This document shows, piece after piece, positions 1 to 8,353 of a DNA stretch of 51,413 nt. How positions within the stretch are numbered: the first letter of the stretch is position 1; the number at the start of each line of letters is the position of its first letter. A model generated the notes under the pieces. The model was not told the origin of the DNA, made no database searches, and saw only the letters and a list, made by a program, of their open reading frames with translations. Source of the stretch: Halomonas elongata (GTDB lineage Bacteria; Pseudomonadota; Gammaproteobacteria; Pseudomonadales; Halomonadaceae); contig NZ_JAJQTQ010000026.1 in the NCBI RefSeq assembly GCF_029081005.1, positions 1 to 51,413 on the forward strand, given 5' to 3'. Made by a program: the position numbers and the translations under genes.

Positions 1-119
1 TCTCGAATCTCGAATCTCGAATCTCGAATCTCGAATCTCGAATCTCGAATCTCGAATCTCGAATCTCGAATCTCGAAGCTCGAAGCTCGAAGCTCGAATC
101 TCGAATCTCGAAGCTCGAA
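1..119. repeat. Perfect heptanucleotide tandem array (17 units)
   Basis: Seventeen 7-bp units run head to tail without interruption: eleven TCTCGAA, three GCTCGAA, two TCTCGAA and one GCTCGAA. Only the first base of the unit varies (T or G). The array starts at the first base of the window, so it probably extends further left. It ends 28 bp before the hslO start codon. The unit belongs to the same AGCNNNR-like heptad family seen after msrB, coq7, speD and plsY in this window. It has no spacers, so it is not a CRISPR. Confidence 0.95.
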
Positions 120-147
120 GTCCAGATATACATACCAGGCAGTATTC

Positions 148-1023
148 ATGACCGACCAGATACAACGTTTCCTTTTTGACAACACCAATGTCCGTGGTGA
201 AGTCGTTTCCCTCGAGCAGGCCCATGCCGAGGTCCTCGAGCGGCACGACTATCCCCCGGCGGTCACTCGCCAACTCGGCGAGCTGCTGGCCGCCGTGGCG
301 CTGCTCACCGAGACCGTCAAGCTCGATGGCACCATGAGCATCGAGGTCAGGGGCAAGGGGGCCCTGTCGTTGTTGATGGCCGAATCGAATCCCGGGGGCG
401 AGCTGCGCGCCATCGCCCAACTGGACGAGAACGCGGCGATTCCTGATGATGATGCCGGTTTTGCCGAATTGCTCGGTGAGGGCCAGATCACCATCACCCT
501 GGACCCTCGGGAAGGGCGTCGTTACCAGGGAATCGTCACGCTGGAGCAGGACAGCCTGGCCGGATGTCTGGAAGATTACTTCAGTCGCTCCGAGCAACTG
601 CCCACGCGACTCTGGCTGGCCGCCGATCAACAGCGTTGTGCCGGTTTGCTGCTGCAGCGCTTGCCTGACGAATCCCTGGATCAGGATGAGGATGCCTGGG
701 AGCGCATGGTCCACCTGGCCGCCACGCTTACCGCCGACGAACTCCTGTCGCTGGAGCAGCATGACCTGCTGCATCGTCTCTTCCATGAGGAACAGGTGCG
801 GGTGTTCGATCCCAAGGCACTGTATTTCGGTTGCAGCTGTTCCCGTGAGCGCATTGCCGGCGCCCTGCTGAGCCTGGGCGACGAGGAATTGCGCGACATC
901 CTGGCCGAGCAGGGAGGAATCGCCACCCAGTGCCATTTCTGCCATACCCGCTACCAGTTCACCGTCGCCGAGGTGGAGGCGATGCTCGACGATCCGGAGG
1001 GGCCGCCGCCGACGGTCCACTGA
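148..1023 (+). CDS. hslO: Hsp33 redox-regulated chaperone
   Basis: Hsp33 is a cytosolic holdase that binds unfolding proteins under oxidative or bleach stress, switched on by disulfide formation and zinc release. The 291-residue product has the usual length. The C-terminal redox switch is visible as [10 protein letters not shown] followed about 30 residues later by CHFC, the CxC...CxxC zinc site. The N-terminal region ([16 protein letters not shown]) is typical of the family. The gene stands alone between the heptad array and pckA. In several proteobacteria hslO lies next to pckA, and that adjacency is kept here. Confidence 0.96.
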   Translation: MTDQIQRFLFDNTNVRGEVVSLEQAHAEVLERHDYPPAVTRQLGELLAAVALLTETVKLDGTMSIEVRGKGALSLLMAESNPGGELRAIAQLDENAAIPDDDAGFAELLGEGQITITLDPREGRRYQGIVTLEQDSLAGCLEDYFSRSEQLPTRLWLAADQQRCAGLLLQRLPDESLDQDEDAWERMVHLAATLTADELLSLEQHDLLHRLFHEEQVRVFDPKALYFGCSCSRERIAGALLSLGDEELRDILAEQGGIATQCHFCHTRYQFTVAEVEAMLDDPEGPPPTVH

Positions 1024-1071
1024 GCCGGGAAGAAAGGTCGTCTGGTTGAATCGTGAAGTGATCGGTCATGA

Positions 1072-1090
1072 TGTAGTAGTAAAACTACAA
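1072..1090. promoter_or_regulatory. HexR-like operator upstream of pckA
   Basis: A perfect 13-bp palindrome, GTAGT-AAA-ACTAC, lies at 1076-1088. It sits in the longer sequence TGTAGTAGTAAAACTACA, in which TGTAGT and ACTACA also form an inverted pair. From memory, HexR boxes in gammaproteobacteria resemble TGTARTNNNAYTACA, and pckA is a recurrent HexR target. The best 15-bp register (1075-1089) matches that at all but the first position. It lies about 45 bp upstream of a CATAAT at 1135-1140 that could be the -10. The hexR gene itself is not in the window. Confidence 0.55.
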
Positions 1091-1276
1091 GAACGTCGGG
1101 CAACGTCGGCGTTTCCCGGCGGCCGGGTTTTTGCCATAATGCGCGCCACTCATCCTCACGCGGACGTCGCCGAACACGAGACGGGTAACCGCATGCGGCG
1201 TTCGAGGGATGGGCAGACACGCGTCCAGGACGCCCGGCAAACGAGAGAGAATCGGCCGTAAGGCCCAGGAACCGAC

Positions 1277-2857
1277 ATGACCACGACTCAAGCCGTTCCA
1301 CAGGCTGCCAGTGCGCAGTCCGCCACCGCCCACGTCAACCTCAGCAGCGCCGAGTTGATCGAGCGTGCCGTGGCCAATGGCGAAGGCCGTCTGGCGGCCA
1401 ATGGCGCACTGGTGGTGAATACCGGTCAACGCACCGGCCGCTCGCCCACGGATCGTTTCATCGTCGAAGAGCCGTCCACCAGCGGCCAGATCGACTGGGG
1501 CAGTGTCAACCGCCCGTTCGACGCCGACAAGTTCGATGCCCTGTGGGGGCGCGTCGAGGCCTATCTGAGCGCTGGTGAGCGCTATGTGTCCGAACTGCAC
1601 GTGGGCAGCGATCCGGTCCACTACCTGCCGGTTCGCGTGACCACCGAAACGGCCTGGCACAACCTGTTCGGTCGCACCATGTTCGTGCGCCCCGAGCCCT
1701 ATAATCCGTCGGCCAAGGATGAATGGGCCATCCTCAACGCTCCCTTCTTCGAGTGCGATCCGGCGCGTGATGGCACCAACTCCGATGGCACCGTGATCAT
1801 CAACTTCGCCCAGAAGAAGGTGCTGATTGCCGGCATGCGCTATGCCGGCGAGATGAAGAAGGCCATGTTCTCGGTGCAAAACTTCCTGTTGCCGGCGTCC
1901 GACGTGCTGCCCATGCATTGCAGCGCCAACGTCGGTGAAGATGGCGAGACGACCCTGTTCTTCGGCCTTTCAGGGACCGGCAAGACCACCCTGTCCGCCG
2001 ACCCGTCGCGCTTTCTGATCGGTGACGACGAGCATGGCTGGGGCGTGGGGACCGTCTTCAACGTCGAGGGGGGATGCTACGCCAAGTGCATCGATCTCTC
2101 CGAGAAGAACGAACCGGTGATCTGGAACGCCATCCAGTTCGGCACCGTGCTCGAGAACGTGGTGCTCGACGACCGTCGCCAGCCGGATTATGCCGATGAC
2201 AGCCTGACCCAGAACTCGCGTGCCGCCTATCCTCTCGAGCATGTCGAGAAGCGCGTGGTCGAGAATCGTGCCGGCGAACCGAATGCCATTGTCTTCCTGA
2301 CTTGCGACATGAGCGGCGTTCTGCCGCCGGTTTCCGTGCTCTCCAAGGAAGCGGCCGCCTATCATTTCCTGTCCGGCTATACCGCCAAGGTCGGGTCCAC
2401 CGAGATGGGGTCCTCAGAGGGGTTGGCGGCTACCTTCTCCACCTGCTTCGGTGCTCCCTTCTTCCCGCGTCCGGCCCGGGAGTATGCCGACCTGCTGATC
2501 AAGCGCGTGGCCGAGAAGGATGCCCAGGTCTATCTGGTCAATACCGGCTGGACCGGTGGCGCCTATGGTGAGGGCGGGGCGCGCTTTTCCATCCCTACCA
2601 CTCGCGCCATCATCCATGCCATCCAGTCCGGCGTGCTGCGCGATGTGGAAACCAGGCGCATCGAGGGCCTCAATCTGGACGTGCCGACGGCCGTGCCGGG
2701 CGTCGACTCCCGTCTGCTCGATCCGCGCGAGACCTGGGCCGACCAGGCGGCCTATGACCGCCACCTCGAGGAACTGGCCGCCAAGTTCGTCGATAACTTC
2801 AAGAAGTTTGAAGGGGTCAGCGAGGCGATCGTCAAGGCCGGTCCCCGTCTCGACTGA
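1277..2857 (+). CDS. pckA: Phosphoenolpyruvate carboxykinase (ATP)
   Basis: Catalyses oxaloacetate + ATP to phosphoenolpyruvate + CO2 + ADP, the committing step of gluconeogenesis from TCA intermediates. The 526-residue protein shows the kinase-1a P-loop [11 protein letters not shown], the metal and nucleotide motif IGDDEHGWG, and the substrate-binding regions [14 protein letters not shown] and [11 protein letters not shown], all standard for the ATP-dependent class. The start ATG follows an AGGA 10 bp upstream. It is a single gene with its own promoter region (1024-1276), a HexR-like site and a downstream hairpin terminator. Confidence 0.98.
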   Translation: MTTTQAVPQAASAQSATAHVNLSSAELIERAVANGEGRLAANGALVVNTGQRTGRSPTDRFIVEEPSTSGQIDWGSVNRPFDADKFDALWGRVEAYLSAGERYVSELHVGSDPVHYLPVRVTTETAWHNLFGRTMFVRPEPYNPSAKDEWAILNAPFFECDPARDGTNSDGTVIINFAQKKVLIAGMRYAGEMKKAMFSVQNFLLPASDVLPMHCSANVGEDGETTLFFGLSGTGKTTLSADPSRFLIGDDEHGWGVGTVFNVEGGCYAKCIDLSEKNEPVIWNAIQFGTVLENVVLDDRRQPDYADDSLTQNSRAAYPLEHVEKRVVENRAGEPNAIVFLTCDMSGVLPPVSVLSKEAAAYHFLSGYTAKVGSTEMGSSEGLAATFSTCFGAPFFPRPAREYADLLIKRVAEKDAQVYLVNTGWTGGAYGEGGARFSIPTTRAIIHAIQSGVLRDVETRRIEGLNLDVPTAVPGVDSRLLDPRETWADQAAYDRHLEELAAKFVDNFKKFEGVSEAIVKAGPRLD

Positions 2858-2907
2858 GATTGCGTGCATGGGCGCCGTCGAACGGCGGCGCCTCCGGAGG
2901 GTCGAAG

Positions 2908-2936
2908 GCGGAGAGGGGAGACCCTCTCCGCTTTTT
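2908..2936 (+). terminator. Rho-independent terminator of pckA
   Basis: A perfect 10-bp stem, GCGGAGAGGG / CCCTCTCCGC, with a 4-nt GAGA loop is followed by five T residues at 2932-2936. It lies 50 bp after the pckA stop codon and ahead of msrB. Confidence 0.88.
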
Positions 2937-3002
2937 CGTGCAGGCTGGTGTCGGCGGCCTGTCACGAATCGGTGGGCCACTTGCTGGAAGAGGAGTCGTG
3001 CC

Positions 3003-3500
3003 ATGCAGCGTCGTCACTTTCTCGGCCTGTTGGGTCTCGGTGGCCTGGCCGGCCTGGTCCCGAGCCTGGCCGGTGCCCGCCCCAAACCGGATCTGTCCCC
3101 GGCGCCAGGCCTCGAGACGCTCGAGCTCAGCGAGGTCGAATGGCGGGAAAGGCTCAGCGAGGAACAGTTCGAGATACTCCGGGAAGCGGGCACCGAGCCG
3201 GCCTTTTCCAGCCCGCTGGACAAGGAGACCCGTGAAGGGGTCTATCATTGCGCCGGTTGTGATCTGCCGCTGTTCGAGAGCGGCATGAAGTATGATTCCG
3301 GCACTGGCTGGCCGAGTTTCTTCACCCATATCGAGGGGCATCTGCTCACCGAGCGAGATCTGGTGCTGCTGATACCGCGTACCGAGTACCACTGTGCCCG
3401 CTGTGGTGGCCACCAGGGCCATGTGTTCGATGATGGACCCGAGCCCACCGGCTTGCGTTGGTGCAACAATGGGCTGGCGCTGACCTTCGTACCGGCTTAG
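3003..3500 (+). CDS. msrB: Peptide methionine (R)-S-oxide reductase with Tat-type signal
   Basis: Reduces methionine-R-sulfoxide in proteins. The catalytic domain spans about residues 45-165. It carries two zinc CxxC pairs (CAGC, CARC), the GTGWPSF signature and the catalytic cysteine in RWCNNG, where many MsrB proteins have RYCxNS. The N-terminus MQRRHFLGLLGLGGLAG has a twin arginine followed by a hydrophobic segment, so I infer Tat-dependent export and a periplasmic repair role. The reading frame is open far upstream inside pckA, but ATG 3003 is the sensible start: it follows an AGAGGAG about 7 bp upstream and begins the signal sequence. The product is 165 residues. Confidence 0.93.
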   Translation: MQRRHFLGLLGLGGLAGLVPSLAGARPKPDLSPAPGLETLELSEVEWRERLSEEQFEILREAGTEPAFSSPLDKETREGVYHCAGCDLPLFESGMKYDSGTGWPSFFTHIEGHLLTERDLVLLIPRTEYHCARCGGHQGHVFDDGPEPTGLRWCNNGLALTFVPA

Positions 3501-3533
3501 CGACGAGCTACGAGATTCGAGCGGCGAGCCGGG
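3499..3533 (+). repeat. Degenerate heptad array starting in the msrB stop codon
   Basis: Five 7-bp units in strict register, AGCGACG AGCTACG AGATTCG AGCGGCG AGCCGGG. The first unit starts with the AG of the TAG stop codon of msrB. The units match the pattern AGNNNSG and resemble the arrays at coq7, speD and plsY. Confidence 0.75.
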
Positions 3534-3615
3534 CTATCGCAGTTAAGCGTTGTCGCTCGGGCTGATCCGTCGACAGGCCTGCGAGGAGGCGCTGTGAATC
3601 CTTCCCTGGAGGCTA

Positions 3616-3637
3616 CCGATGCCATCCATGGCATCGG
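3616..3637. repeat. 22-bp palindrome in the msrB-rpsF intergenic region
   Basis: A perfect inverted repeat, CCGATGCCAT / ATGGCATCGG, separated by two bases (CC). It shares the core GCCAT-NN-ATGGC with a second palindrome at 37117-37138 inside the longer inverted-repeat element. The rest of 3534-3700 contains no coding sequence that I can support and may be a dispersed intergenic repeat. Confidence 0.6.
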
Positions 3638-3712
3638 ACCCCCTCTTCGGCCTGTCCCCGGCGCCCCTCGCCAGATCCAACTGCGATACCCCTTGAGTTG
3701 CGAGCCTTTGGC

Positions 3713-3741
3713 TTGCGTGCATTCCGCGTAGTCTATAGAAT
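3713..3741 (+). promoter_or_regulatory. Sigma-70 promoter of the rpsF operon
   Basis: TTGCGT (3713-3718) and TAGAAT (3736-3741) are separated by exactly 17 bp, close to the sigma-70 consensus. The start of transcription would be near 3748, giving a leader of about 108 nt before rpsF. Confidence 0.75.
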
Positions 3742-3746
3742 ACTTG

Positions 3747-3855
3747 CGCCCGTTCGTCCAGCGAGCGGGCGTCGTATATTCCGAGAACCACCTCCTTGCT
3801 TCCCCTGGGGTGCACAACGCCTCCACCGGAAGCTGCCAAACCGCAAGGAGAATCC
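3747..3855 (+). promoter_or_regulatory. Structured rpsF leader (possible S6:S18 autoregulatory RNA)
   Basis: The predicted leader starts with a hairpin, CGCCCGTTCG (3747-3756) with CGAGCGGGCG (3762-3771), including one G-T pair. Close to the ribosome binding site it has the stretch GTGCACAACGCCTCCACCGG (3812-3831), whose CACCGG portion recalls the CCG-containing S6:S18 target described in rpsF leaders. The first hairpin is seen directly. The identity as the S6:S18 element is inference and needs a covariance-model match. Confidence 0.35.
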
Positions 3856-4227
3856 ATGCGTCATTACGAGATCGTCTTCATGGTCCACCCGGACCAGAGC
3901 GAGCAGGTCCCGGCGATGGTCGAGCGTTATACCGGCATCGTCACCGAGAACGGCGGAACCGTGCATCGTCTCGAGGATTGGGGGCGCCGTCACATGGCCT
4001 ACCCGATCAACAAGATCCACAAGGCTCACTACGTGCTGATGAACGTCGAGTGCAGCGGCGAGACTCTCGATGAAATCGAGAACATCTTCCGTTTCAACGA
4101 CGCCATCATTCGCAGCCTGGTGGTGCGCTGCAAGGAAGCCATCACCGAAGCTTCACCGATGATGAAGCCGGCCGAGGACAAGCGTGCGCGTCGCGACGAA
4201 AAGCCGCGCGCCGCCGAGTCCGCCTGA
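3856..4227 (+). CDS. rpsF: 30S ribosomal protein S6
   Basis: Small-subunit platform protein that binds 16S rRNA together with S18. The first ~95 residues ([19 protein letters not shown]..., [33 protein letters not shown]) are the standard S6 fold. A charged, unstructured C-terminal tail rich in K, R, E and A brings it to 123 residues. ATG 3856 follows GCAAGGAG. It is the first gene of the rpsF-rpsR-membrane protein-rplI operon. The primosomal gene priB, found between rpsF and rpsR in E. coli, is absent here. Confidence 0.97.
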   Translation: MRHYEIVFMVHPDQSEQVPAMVERYTGIVTENGGTVHRLEDWGRRHMAYPINKIHKAHYVLMNVECSGETLDEIENIFRFNDAIIRSLVVRCKEAITEASPMMKPAEDKRARRDEKPRAAESA

Positions 4228-4260
4228 GCCCAACCGTCGCACGTTTGAAGGAGTCTTCAC

Positions 4261-4488
4261 ATGGCACGTTTTTTCCGTCGCCGCAAGTTTTGCCGTTTCA
4301 CCGCCGAAGGCGTGAAGCAGATCGACTACAAGGATCTGGACACGCTCAAGGCCTACGTCACCGAGACCGGCAAGATCGTTCCCAGCCGTATCACCGGTAC
4401 CAAGGCTCGCTACCAGCGTCAGCTGTCCACCGCCATCAAGCGGGCACGCTACCTGGCGCTGCTGCCTTACACCGATAGCCACCAGTAA
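4261..4488 (+). CDS. rpsR: 30S ribosomal protein S18
   Basis: Small-subunit platform protein, partner of S6. The 75-residue protein has the expected size and the signatures [10 protein letters not shown] and [18 protein letters not shown]...[25 protein letters not shown] (quoted in parts). The ATG follows AAGGAG at a good distance. It lies 33 bp after rpsF and 12 bp before the DUF2232-type gene, in the same operon. Confidence 0.97.
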   Translation: MARFFRRRKFCRFTAEGVKQIDYKDLDTLKAYVTETGKIVPSRITGTKARYQRQLSTAIKRARYLALLPYTDSHQ

Positions 4489-4500
4489 GCTGGCGAGCCG

Positions 4501-5352
4501 ATGCTGCCTGTCGCTCGATGGCTGATGCAGGGGCTGCCCCAGGCGACAATCGGGGCAGCCATCAGCACCCTGGTGCCCTGGCTGTTCTGGCTAGGGGCAG
4601 CCATCGCAGCGTTGGTCACGTTGCGAAGAGGACTGTCGCCGGCCCTGCCGGTGATCGTCGCCGCCGCCTTGCCGGCGGGATGGTGGTGGAGCCAGGGGGA
4701 TGTCATTCCCCTGGCCAGTGTCCTGCTGGTGACCCTGATGGCGGTAGTGCTGCGCTCCCGGATGCGCTGGAGCGAAGCCTTGGTCGTCGGTGCCCTGGGA
4801 GGGGCGCTGATGATCCAGTCGGGGATCTTCCTGCCGCCTGGCGGCGTCGAGCCTCTACTGGAGCAACTACGCCAGGGCGCGCCGGAGATCGCGACGATGC
4901 TCGACGATCTGGCCAGTCAAGGCATGGATACCAGGCAACTCGCCAATCTGTTGATCGGCGGAGTCACCGGCCTGGTGGTGCTGCTGGTGTCGGTGGGGTG
5001 CCTGGCGCTGGCCAGGGGCTGGCAGGCCGGGCTCTATAACCCCGGCGGTTTTCGCGAGGAGTTTCATGCCCTGCGGCTGGCGCCTCGTGAACTGCTGGTG
5101 CTGTTGGGGGTTGGCCTTGCCGGCGTGGTGCTCGACCTGCCCGGGCTGGGCATGCTGGTCTGGGTTCCGCTGCTGGTGGCCGGCATCGCGCTGGTACACG
5201 GTTTTATTGGATTGAAGGGAATGCATGGGGTGTGGCTGGGCATCTTCTATGTCCTGCTGATCTTCACCTGGCCCATGATTCTCATCGTGCTGCTCGTGGC
5301 CCTGCTGGATTCGTTCGCGGACTTCCGTGCACGACTCGGCCGCGGCCACTGA
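4501..5352 (+). CDS. DUF2232-type multi-pass membrane protein
   Basis: A 283-residue integral membrane protein, with about seven or eight hydrophobic segments that begin near residues 15, 40, 60, 95, 150, 195, 215 and 250. A family of such proteins (YybS/DUF2232-like) commonly lies between rpsR and rplI in Pseudomonas-type gammaproteobacteria. The family assignment rests on topology and this location rather than on a motif. Its biochemical role is unknown to me. It starts 12 bp after rpsR and ends 15 bp before rplI, so it is cotranscribed with the ribosomal genes. Confidence 0.8.
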   Translation: MLPVARWLMQGLPQATIGAAISTLVPWLFWLGAAIAALVTLRRGLSPALPVIVAAALPAGWWWSQGDVIPLASVLLVTLMAVVLRSRMRWSEALVVGALGGALMIQSGIFLPPGGVEPLLEQLRQGAPEIATMLDDLASQGMDTRQLANLLIGGVTGLVVLLVSVGCLALARGWQAGLYNPGGFREEFHALRLAPRELLVLLGVGLAGVVLDLPGLGMLVWVPLLVAGIALVHGFIGLKGMHGVWLGIFYVLLIFTWPMILIVLLVALLDSFADFRARLGRGH

Positions 5353-5367
5353 CAAGAGGTTAACGAG

Positions 5368-5814
5368 ATGGAAGTCATTCTGCTCGACAAGATTGGCAAG
5401 CTGGGCGGTCTGGGTGACCAGGTCAACGTCAAGCCCGGTTATGGCCGCAACTACCTGGTGCCTTACGGCCTCGCCGTGCCGGCCACCAAGGACAACATCG
5501 AGGCTTTCGAGGCCCAGCGCGCCGAGCTCGAGGCCGAAGCGGCCGAGCGCAAGGCCGAGGCCGAGGCTCGCGCGGAACAGCTCAACGACATCGAACTGTC
5601 GCTGGTCGCCAAGAGCGGCGATGAAGGCAAGCTGTTCGGTTCCATTGGTCCGCGTGATCTGGCCGAGGCGATCTCCTCTGCCGGCATCGAGGTGGCCAAG
5701 AGCGAGGTTCGCATGCCGCAGGGGCCGATTCGCCAGACCGGCGAGTACGACATCGACCTGCACCTGCATGCCGAAGTCGACGCCACCGTGCGCGTGGTGG
5801 TCGTGGGCGAGTAA
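5368..5814 (+). CDS. rplI: 50S ribosomal protein L9
   Basis: Large-subunit protein at the base of the L1 stalk. The 148 residues show the N-terminal rRNA-binding domain ([34 protein letters not shown]), the long connecting helix rich in E, A and R (about residues 45-75), and the C-terminal domain. ATG 5368 follows AAGAGGT. It is the last gene of the operon and is followed by a strong terminator. Confidence 0.97.
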   Translation: MEVILLDKIGKLGGLGDQVNVKPGYGRNYLVPYGLAVPATKDNIEAFEAQRAELEAEAAERKAEAEARAEQLNDIELSLVAKSGDEGKLFGSIGPRDLAEAISSAGIEVAKSEVRMPQGPIRQTGEYDIDLHLHAEVDATVRVVVVGE

Positions 5815-5846
5815 GCCCGACCAACGACGTCCACGTTGATGTCCAG

Positions 5847-5877
5847 GGGCGCGAGGGCTATCCTCGCGCCCTTTTTT
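5847..5877 (+). terminator. Rho-independent terminator after rplI
   Basis: The stem GGGCGCGAGG / CCTCGCGCCC (10 bp, perfect) with a 5-nt loop GCTAT is followed by six T residues at 5872-5877. Confidence 0.95.
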
Positions 5878-5966
5878 GCTTGCTCGAGAGCCACCACCGA
5901 GGCATGGGGTCATCTTTCCCCTTCGGGTAGAATGGTGGCGCCGATGTCGCCAAAGGCCCCGCCGTC

Positions 5967-7355
5967 ATGAATGAACCCCTCGAGATCGACAAGGAAACCG
6001 CGGCGCTCAAGGTGCCCCCTCACTCGCTGGAGGCCGAACAATCGGTACTCGGCGGCCTGATGCTCGACAACCCGGCCTGGGACAATGTGGCCGACCGGTT
6101 GGTGGCGGATGATTTCTACCGCTATGAGCATCGCCTGATCTTCAACGTCATGGGCCAGCTTGCCGAGGAGGCTCGTCCCATGGACGTGGTGACGATGTCG
6201 GAGGCACTGGAAGGTCGCGATCAACTGGACACCGTGGGCGGCCTGGCCTATCTGGCGGAACTGGCACGCAACACGCCGTCGGCGAGCAATATTCGTGCCT
6301 ACGCCGATATCGTCCGTGAGCGCGCCACGCTGCGCAAGCTGATCCGTGCCGCCAACCAGGTGGCGGAAAGTGCCTTCGCGCCCCAGGGGCGACCTGCCGA
6401 CGAACTCGTCAATGAAGCTGAGCGGCTGGTCTTCCAGATCAGCGAGGAGAGACCCAAGTCCGGTGGTCCCATCGGCATGAGCGATCTGCTGGCCAAGGCC
6501 GTGGATCGCATCGATGAACTGTTCAACATGCAGGGCGAGATGACCGGGCTCTCCACCGGTTTCCGGGATCTCGACGACATGACGTCCGGCCTGCAGCCTT
6601 CCGACCTGGTGATCATTGCCGGACGACCCTCGATGGGCAAGACCACCTTCGCCATGAACCTGGTCGAGCATGCGGTGATTTCCAGCGACAAGCCGGTGAT
6701 GGTGTTTTCCATGGAGATGCCGGCGGAGGCCTTGATGCTGAGGATGCTGTCGTCGCTCGGCCGCATCGATCAGACGCGGGTGCGCACCGGCCAGCTCGAG
6801 GATGAAGACTGGCCGCGGCTCACTTCGGCGGTGAATCTGCTCAAGGACAAGCAGTTGTTCATCGACGATACGGCGGCCCTGTCGCCCAACGAGATGCGTT
6901 CGCGCATCCGGCGGGTGGTGCGTGAACATGGCAACCTGTCGTTGATCATGATCGACTATCTGCAATTGATGCAGATCCCCGGTTTCTCCGAGAACCGTAC
7001 CGGTGAGATCTCGGAAATATCGCGTTCGCTGAAGGGCCTGGCCAAGGAGTTCGGTTGTCCGGTGGTGGCGCTCTCCCAGCTCAACCGTTCCCTGGAGCAG
7101 CGGCCCAACAAGCGCCCGGTCATGTCGGACCTGCGCGAGTCCGGCGCCATCGAGCAGGATGCCGATATCATCGGCTTCGTCTATCGTGATGAAGTCTACA
7201 ATCCGGATAACCTGGACAATCAGGGGCTGGCCGAGGTCATCATCGGCAAGCAACGTAATGGCCCCATCGGCACGGTGCACATGGCTTTCATCGGCAAGTA
7301 CACGCGTTTCGAGGATCTCGCGCCCGACAGCTATGGGGGAGGTTTCGGCGAGTGA
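5967..7355 (+). CDS. dnaB: Replicative DNA helicase DnaB
   Basis: Hexameric 5'-3' helicase of the replication fork. The 462-residue protein has the N-terminal DnaB domain (PPHSLEAEQSVLGGLMLDN), a linker, and the RecA-like ATPase domain with Walker A GRPSMGKTTFAMN, Walker B LIMIDYLQLM and the conserved SRSLKGLAKEF, LSQLNRSLEQR and MSDLRESGAIEQDAD segments. No intein interrupts it. A possible -10 (TAGAAT, 5928-5933) lies just upstream, after the rplI terminator, so it probably has its own promoter. Confidence 0.98.
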   Translation: MNEPLEIDKETAALKVPPHSLEAEQSVLGGLMLDNPAWDNVADRLVADDFYRYEHRLIFNVMGQLAEEARPMDVVTMSEALEGRDQLDTVGGLAYLAELARNTPSASNIRAYADIVRERATLRKLIRAANQVAESAFAPQGRPADELVNEAERLVFQISEERPKSGGPIGMSDLLAKAVDRIDELFNMQGEMTGLSTGFRDLDDMTSGLQPSDLVIIAGRPSMGKTTFAMNLVEHAVISSDKPVMVFSMEMPAEALMLRMLSSLGRIDQTRVRTGQLEDEDWPRLTSAVNLLKDKQLFIDDTAALSPNEMRSRIRRVVREHGNLSLIMIDYLQLMQIPGFSENRTGEISEISRSLKGLAKEFGCPVVALSQLNRSLEQRPNKRPVMSDLRESGAIEQDADIIGFVYRDEVYNPDNLDNQGLAEVIIGKQRNGPIGTVHMAFIGKYTRFEDLAPDSYGGGFGE

Positions 7356-7365
7356 GCCGCGACGC

Positions 7366-7393
7366 TTGAGCCGACGGACGAGCCCCGTATAAT
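7366..7393 (+). promoter_or_regulatory. Near-consensus sigma-70 promoter
   Basis: TTGAGC (7366-7371) and a perfect TATAAT (7388-7393) are spaced by 16 bp, 32 bp upstream of the start codon of the small uncharacterised gene at 7426. This is among the clearest promoters in the window. Confidence 0.75.
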
Positions 7394-7425
7394 CCGATTC
7401 CCCAACAGCATACTGGAGGAAGACC

Positions 7426-7719
7426 ATGGCAGGCGGATTCCGGCGCGGCAATCGTCGCCGCGCCCCGAAACTCGAGGCGCGCGGCGAACTGCAATCGGTC
7501 GAGCGGGAAGGGCCGTTCAAGGAATGGCTGGGCATGCCCGACCTGTATCGCTACCAACTGGTCGTGGATGGCGAGCACTACAGCTATCAGACCGAGGATG
7601 CCGAGCTGCCCGTCGAGATTGGCGATCGGGTGGTGCTGCGCTACAAGGAAACCAAGGCCGGCAACTGGGTCGATCGCAACTCCCTGGGCAAGGCCATCGA
7701 TCCCTCGGAATACCAGTAG
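7426..7719 (+). CDS. Small conserved protein of unknown function
   Basis: A 97-residue soluble protein that I do not recognise. Residues 1-20 are strongly basic (MAGGFRRGNRRRAPKLEA). The rest reads as a small beta-rich domain (LYRYQLVVDGEHYSYQTEDA, VEIGDRVVLRYKETKAGNW) ending in DRNSLGKAIDPSEYQ. The basic tail suggests RNA or other nucleic-acid contact, but that is inference. The start ATG has a strong GGAGG ribosome binding site, and the gene has its own near-consensus promoter. Codon use matches its neighbours, so it looks like a real, expressed gene. Confidence 0.82.
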   Translation: MAGGFRRGNRRRAPKLEARGELQSVEREGPFKEWLGMPDLYRYQLVVDGEHYSYQTEDAELPVEIGDRVVLRYKETKAGNWVDRNSLGKAIDPSEYQ

Positions 7720-7836
7720 GGAACCCCCGGTCCCGCTATCAGTCATAGAGGCGACACGGATCGGTCATCCGGATGTCATGCGATATCCCCAATCTGGAGC
7801 CGATCCACCCAAGTCGACTCCCTGATGGAGGGATTC

Positions 7837-8139
7837 ATGGACCTCAATGACCTCAAGGCCTTCGTGGCCCGACACGACAATTTCGAAATCCGCGTGATCG
7901 GCCATGCGGGCAATCGGTTCTACCAGGTGGAACTCGAGGACGTGGAAGGCCAGCGTCACATGCTGGCCCGTGCCGGCAAGCCGGTACTGTTCCGTTCCCT
8001 GGACGATGTCTACCTGGAGCTCAAGCGTGCCGGAATACACCGCGCCTACCTGGTGGAACAGGTGCCCGAGGACGAGATGATCGGCCACCGGGCTCGTTAT
8101 CATGACCCACTGAACGCGCGCATGCCGCTGGTCTTCTGA
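7837..8139 (+). CDS. DUF6482-like small protein
   Basis: A 100-residue cytosolic protein that resembles small DUF6482-type proteins of Halomonas and Pseudomonas: MDLNDLKAFVARHDNFEIRV, then a middle QHMLARAGKPVLFRS-like segment, and an end with AYLVEQVPEDEMIGH. Its function is unknown. Two in-frame ATGs exist. I chose 7837 because GGAGGG lies 4 bp before it, whereas 7825 has no ribosome binding site. It stands alone. The 313 bp between it and hemH hold no further gene. Confidence 0.8.
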   Translation: MDLNDLKAFVARHDNFEIRVIGHAGNRFYQVELEDVEGQRHMLARAGKPVLFRSLDDVYLELKRAGIHRAYLVEQVPEDEMIGHRARYHDPLNARMPLVF

Positions 8140-8353
8140 ACGGCGCAGCGACCCCTGTATTACCCCTTCCCACTGATACCACGATCACGACATTCGGCTC
8201 CGATGCTGGCGAGCCGATATGGTCTTCTTCGACTGCCTTCACGAATAGCTGCGTCGACCGTCGGGCCTTCCTCATGCGGGCTACGGCGGAACCTTGCGCT
8301 GACTGGAGGCCGATCCATGGGCAATCGATCCATGTTTCTTCTTGATCAATTCT

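Noticed and set aside
1..119. Repeats at the window ends as CRISPR arrays
   Set aside because: The 7-bp units are contiguous without spacers, and no cas gene is nearby.
2520..3500. Longer N-terminal form of MsrB starting within pckA
   Set aside because: The upstream part is out-of-frame pckA sequence and the terminator region; ATG 3003 has a ribosome binding site and signal sequence.
3541..3712. A small gene on the minus strand between msrB and rpsF
   Set aside because: The frames (about 100 codons) are rich in R, S and P, have no ribosome binding site and overlap the rpsF promoter.
5910..7535. 541-codon open frame on the minus strand across dnaB
   Set aside because: It is antisense to the well-supported dnaB, has a composition typical of reverse frames of high-GC genes, and shows no recognisable domain.
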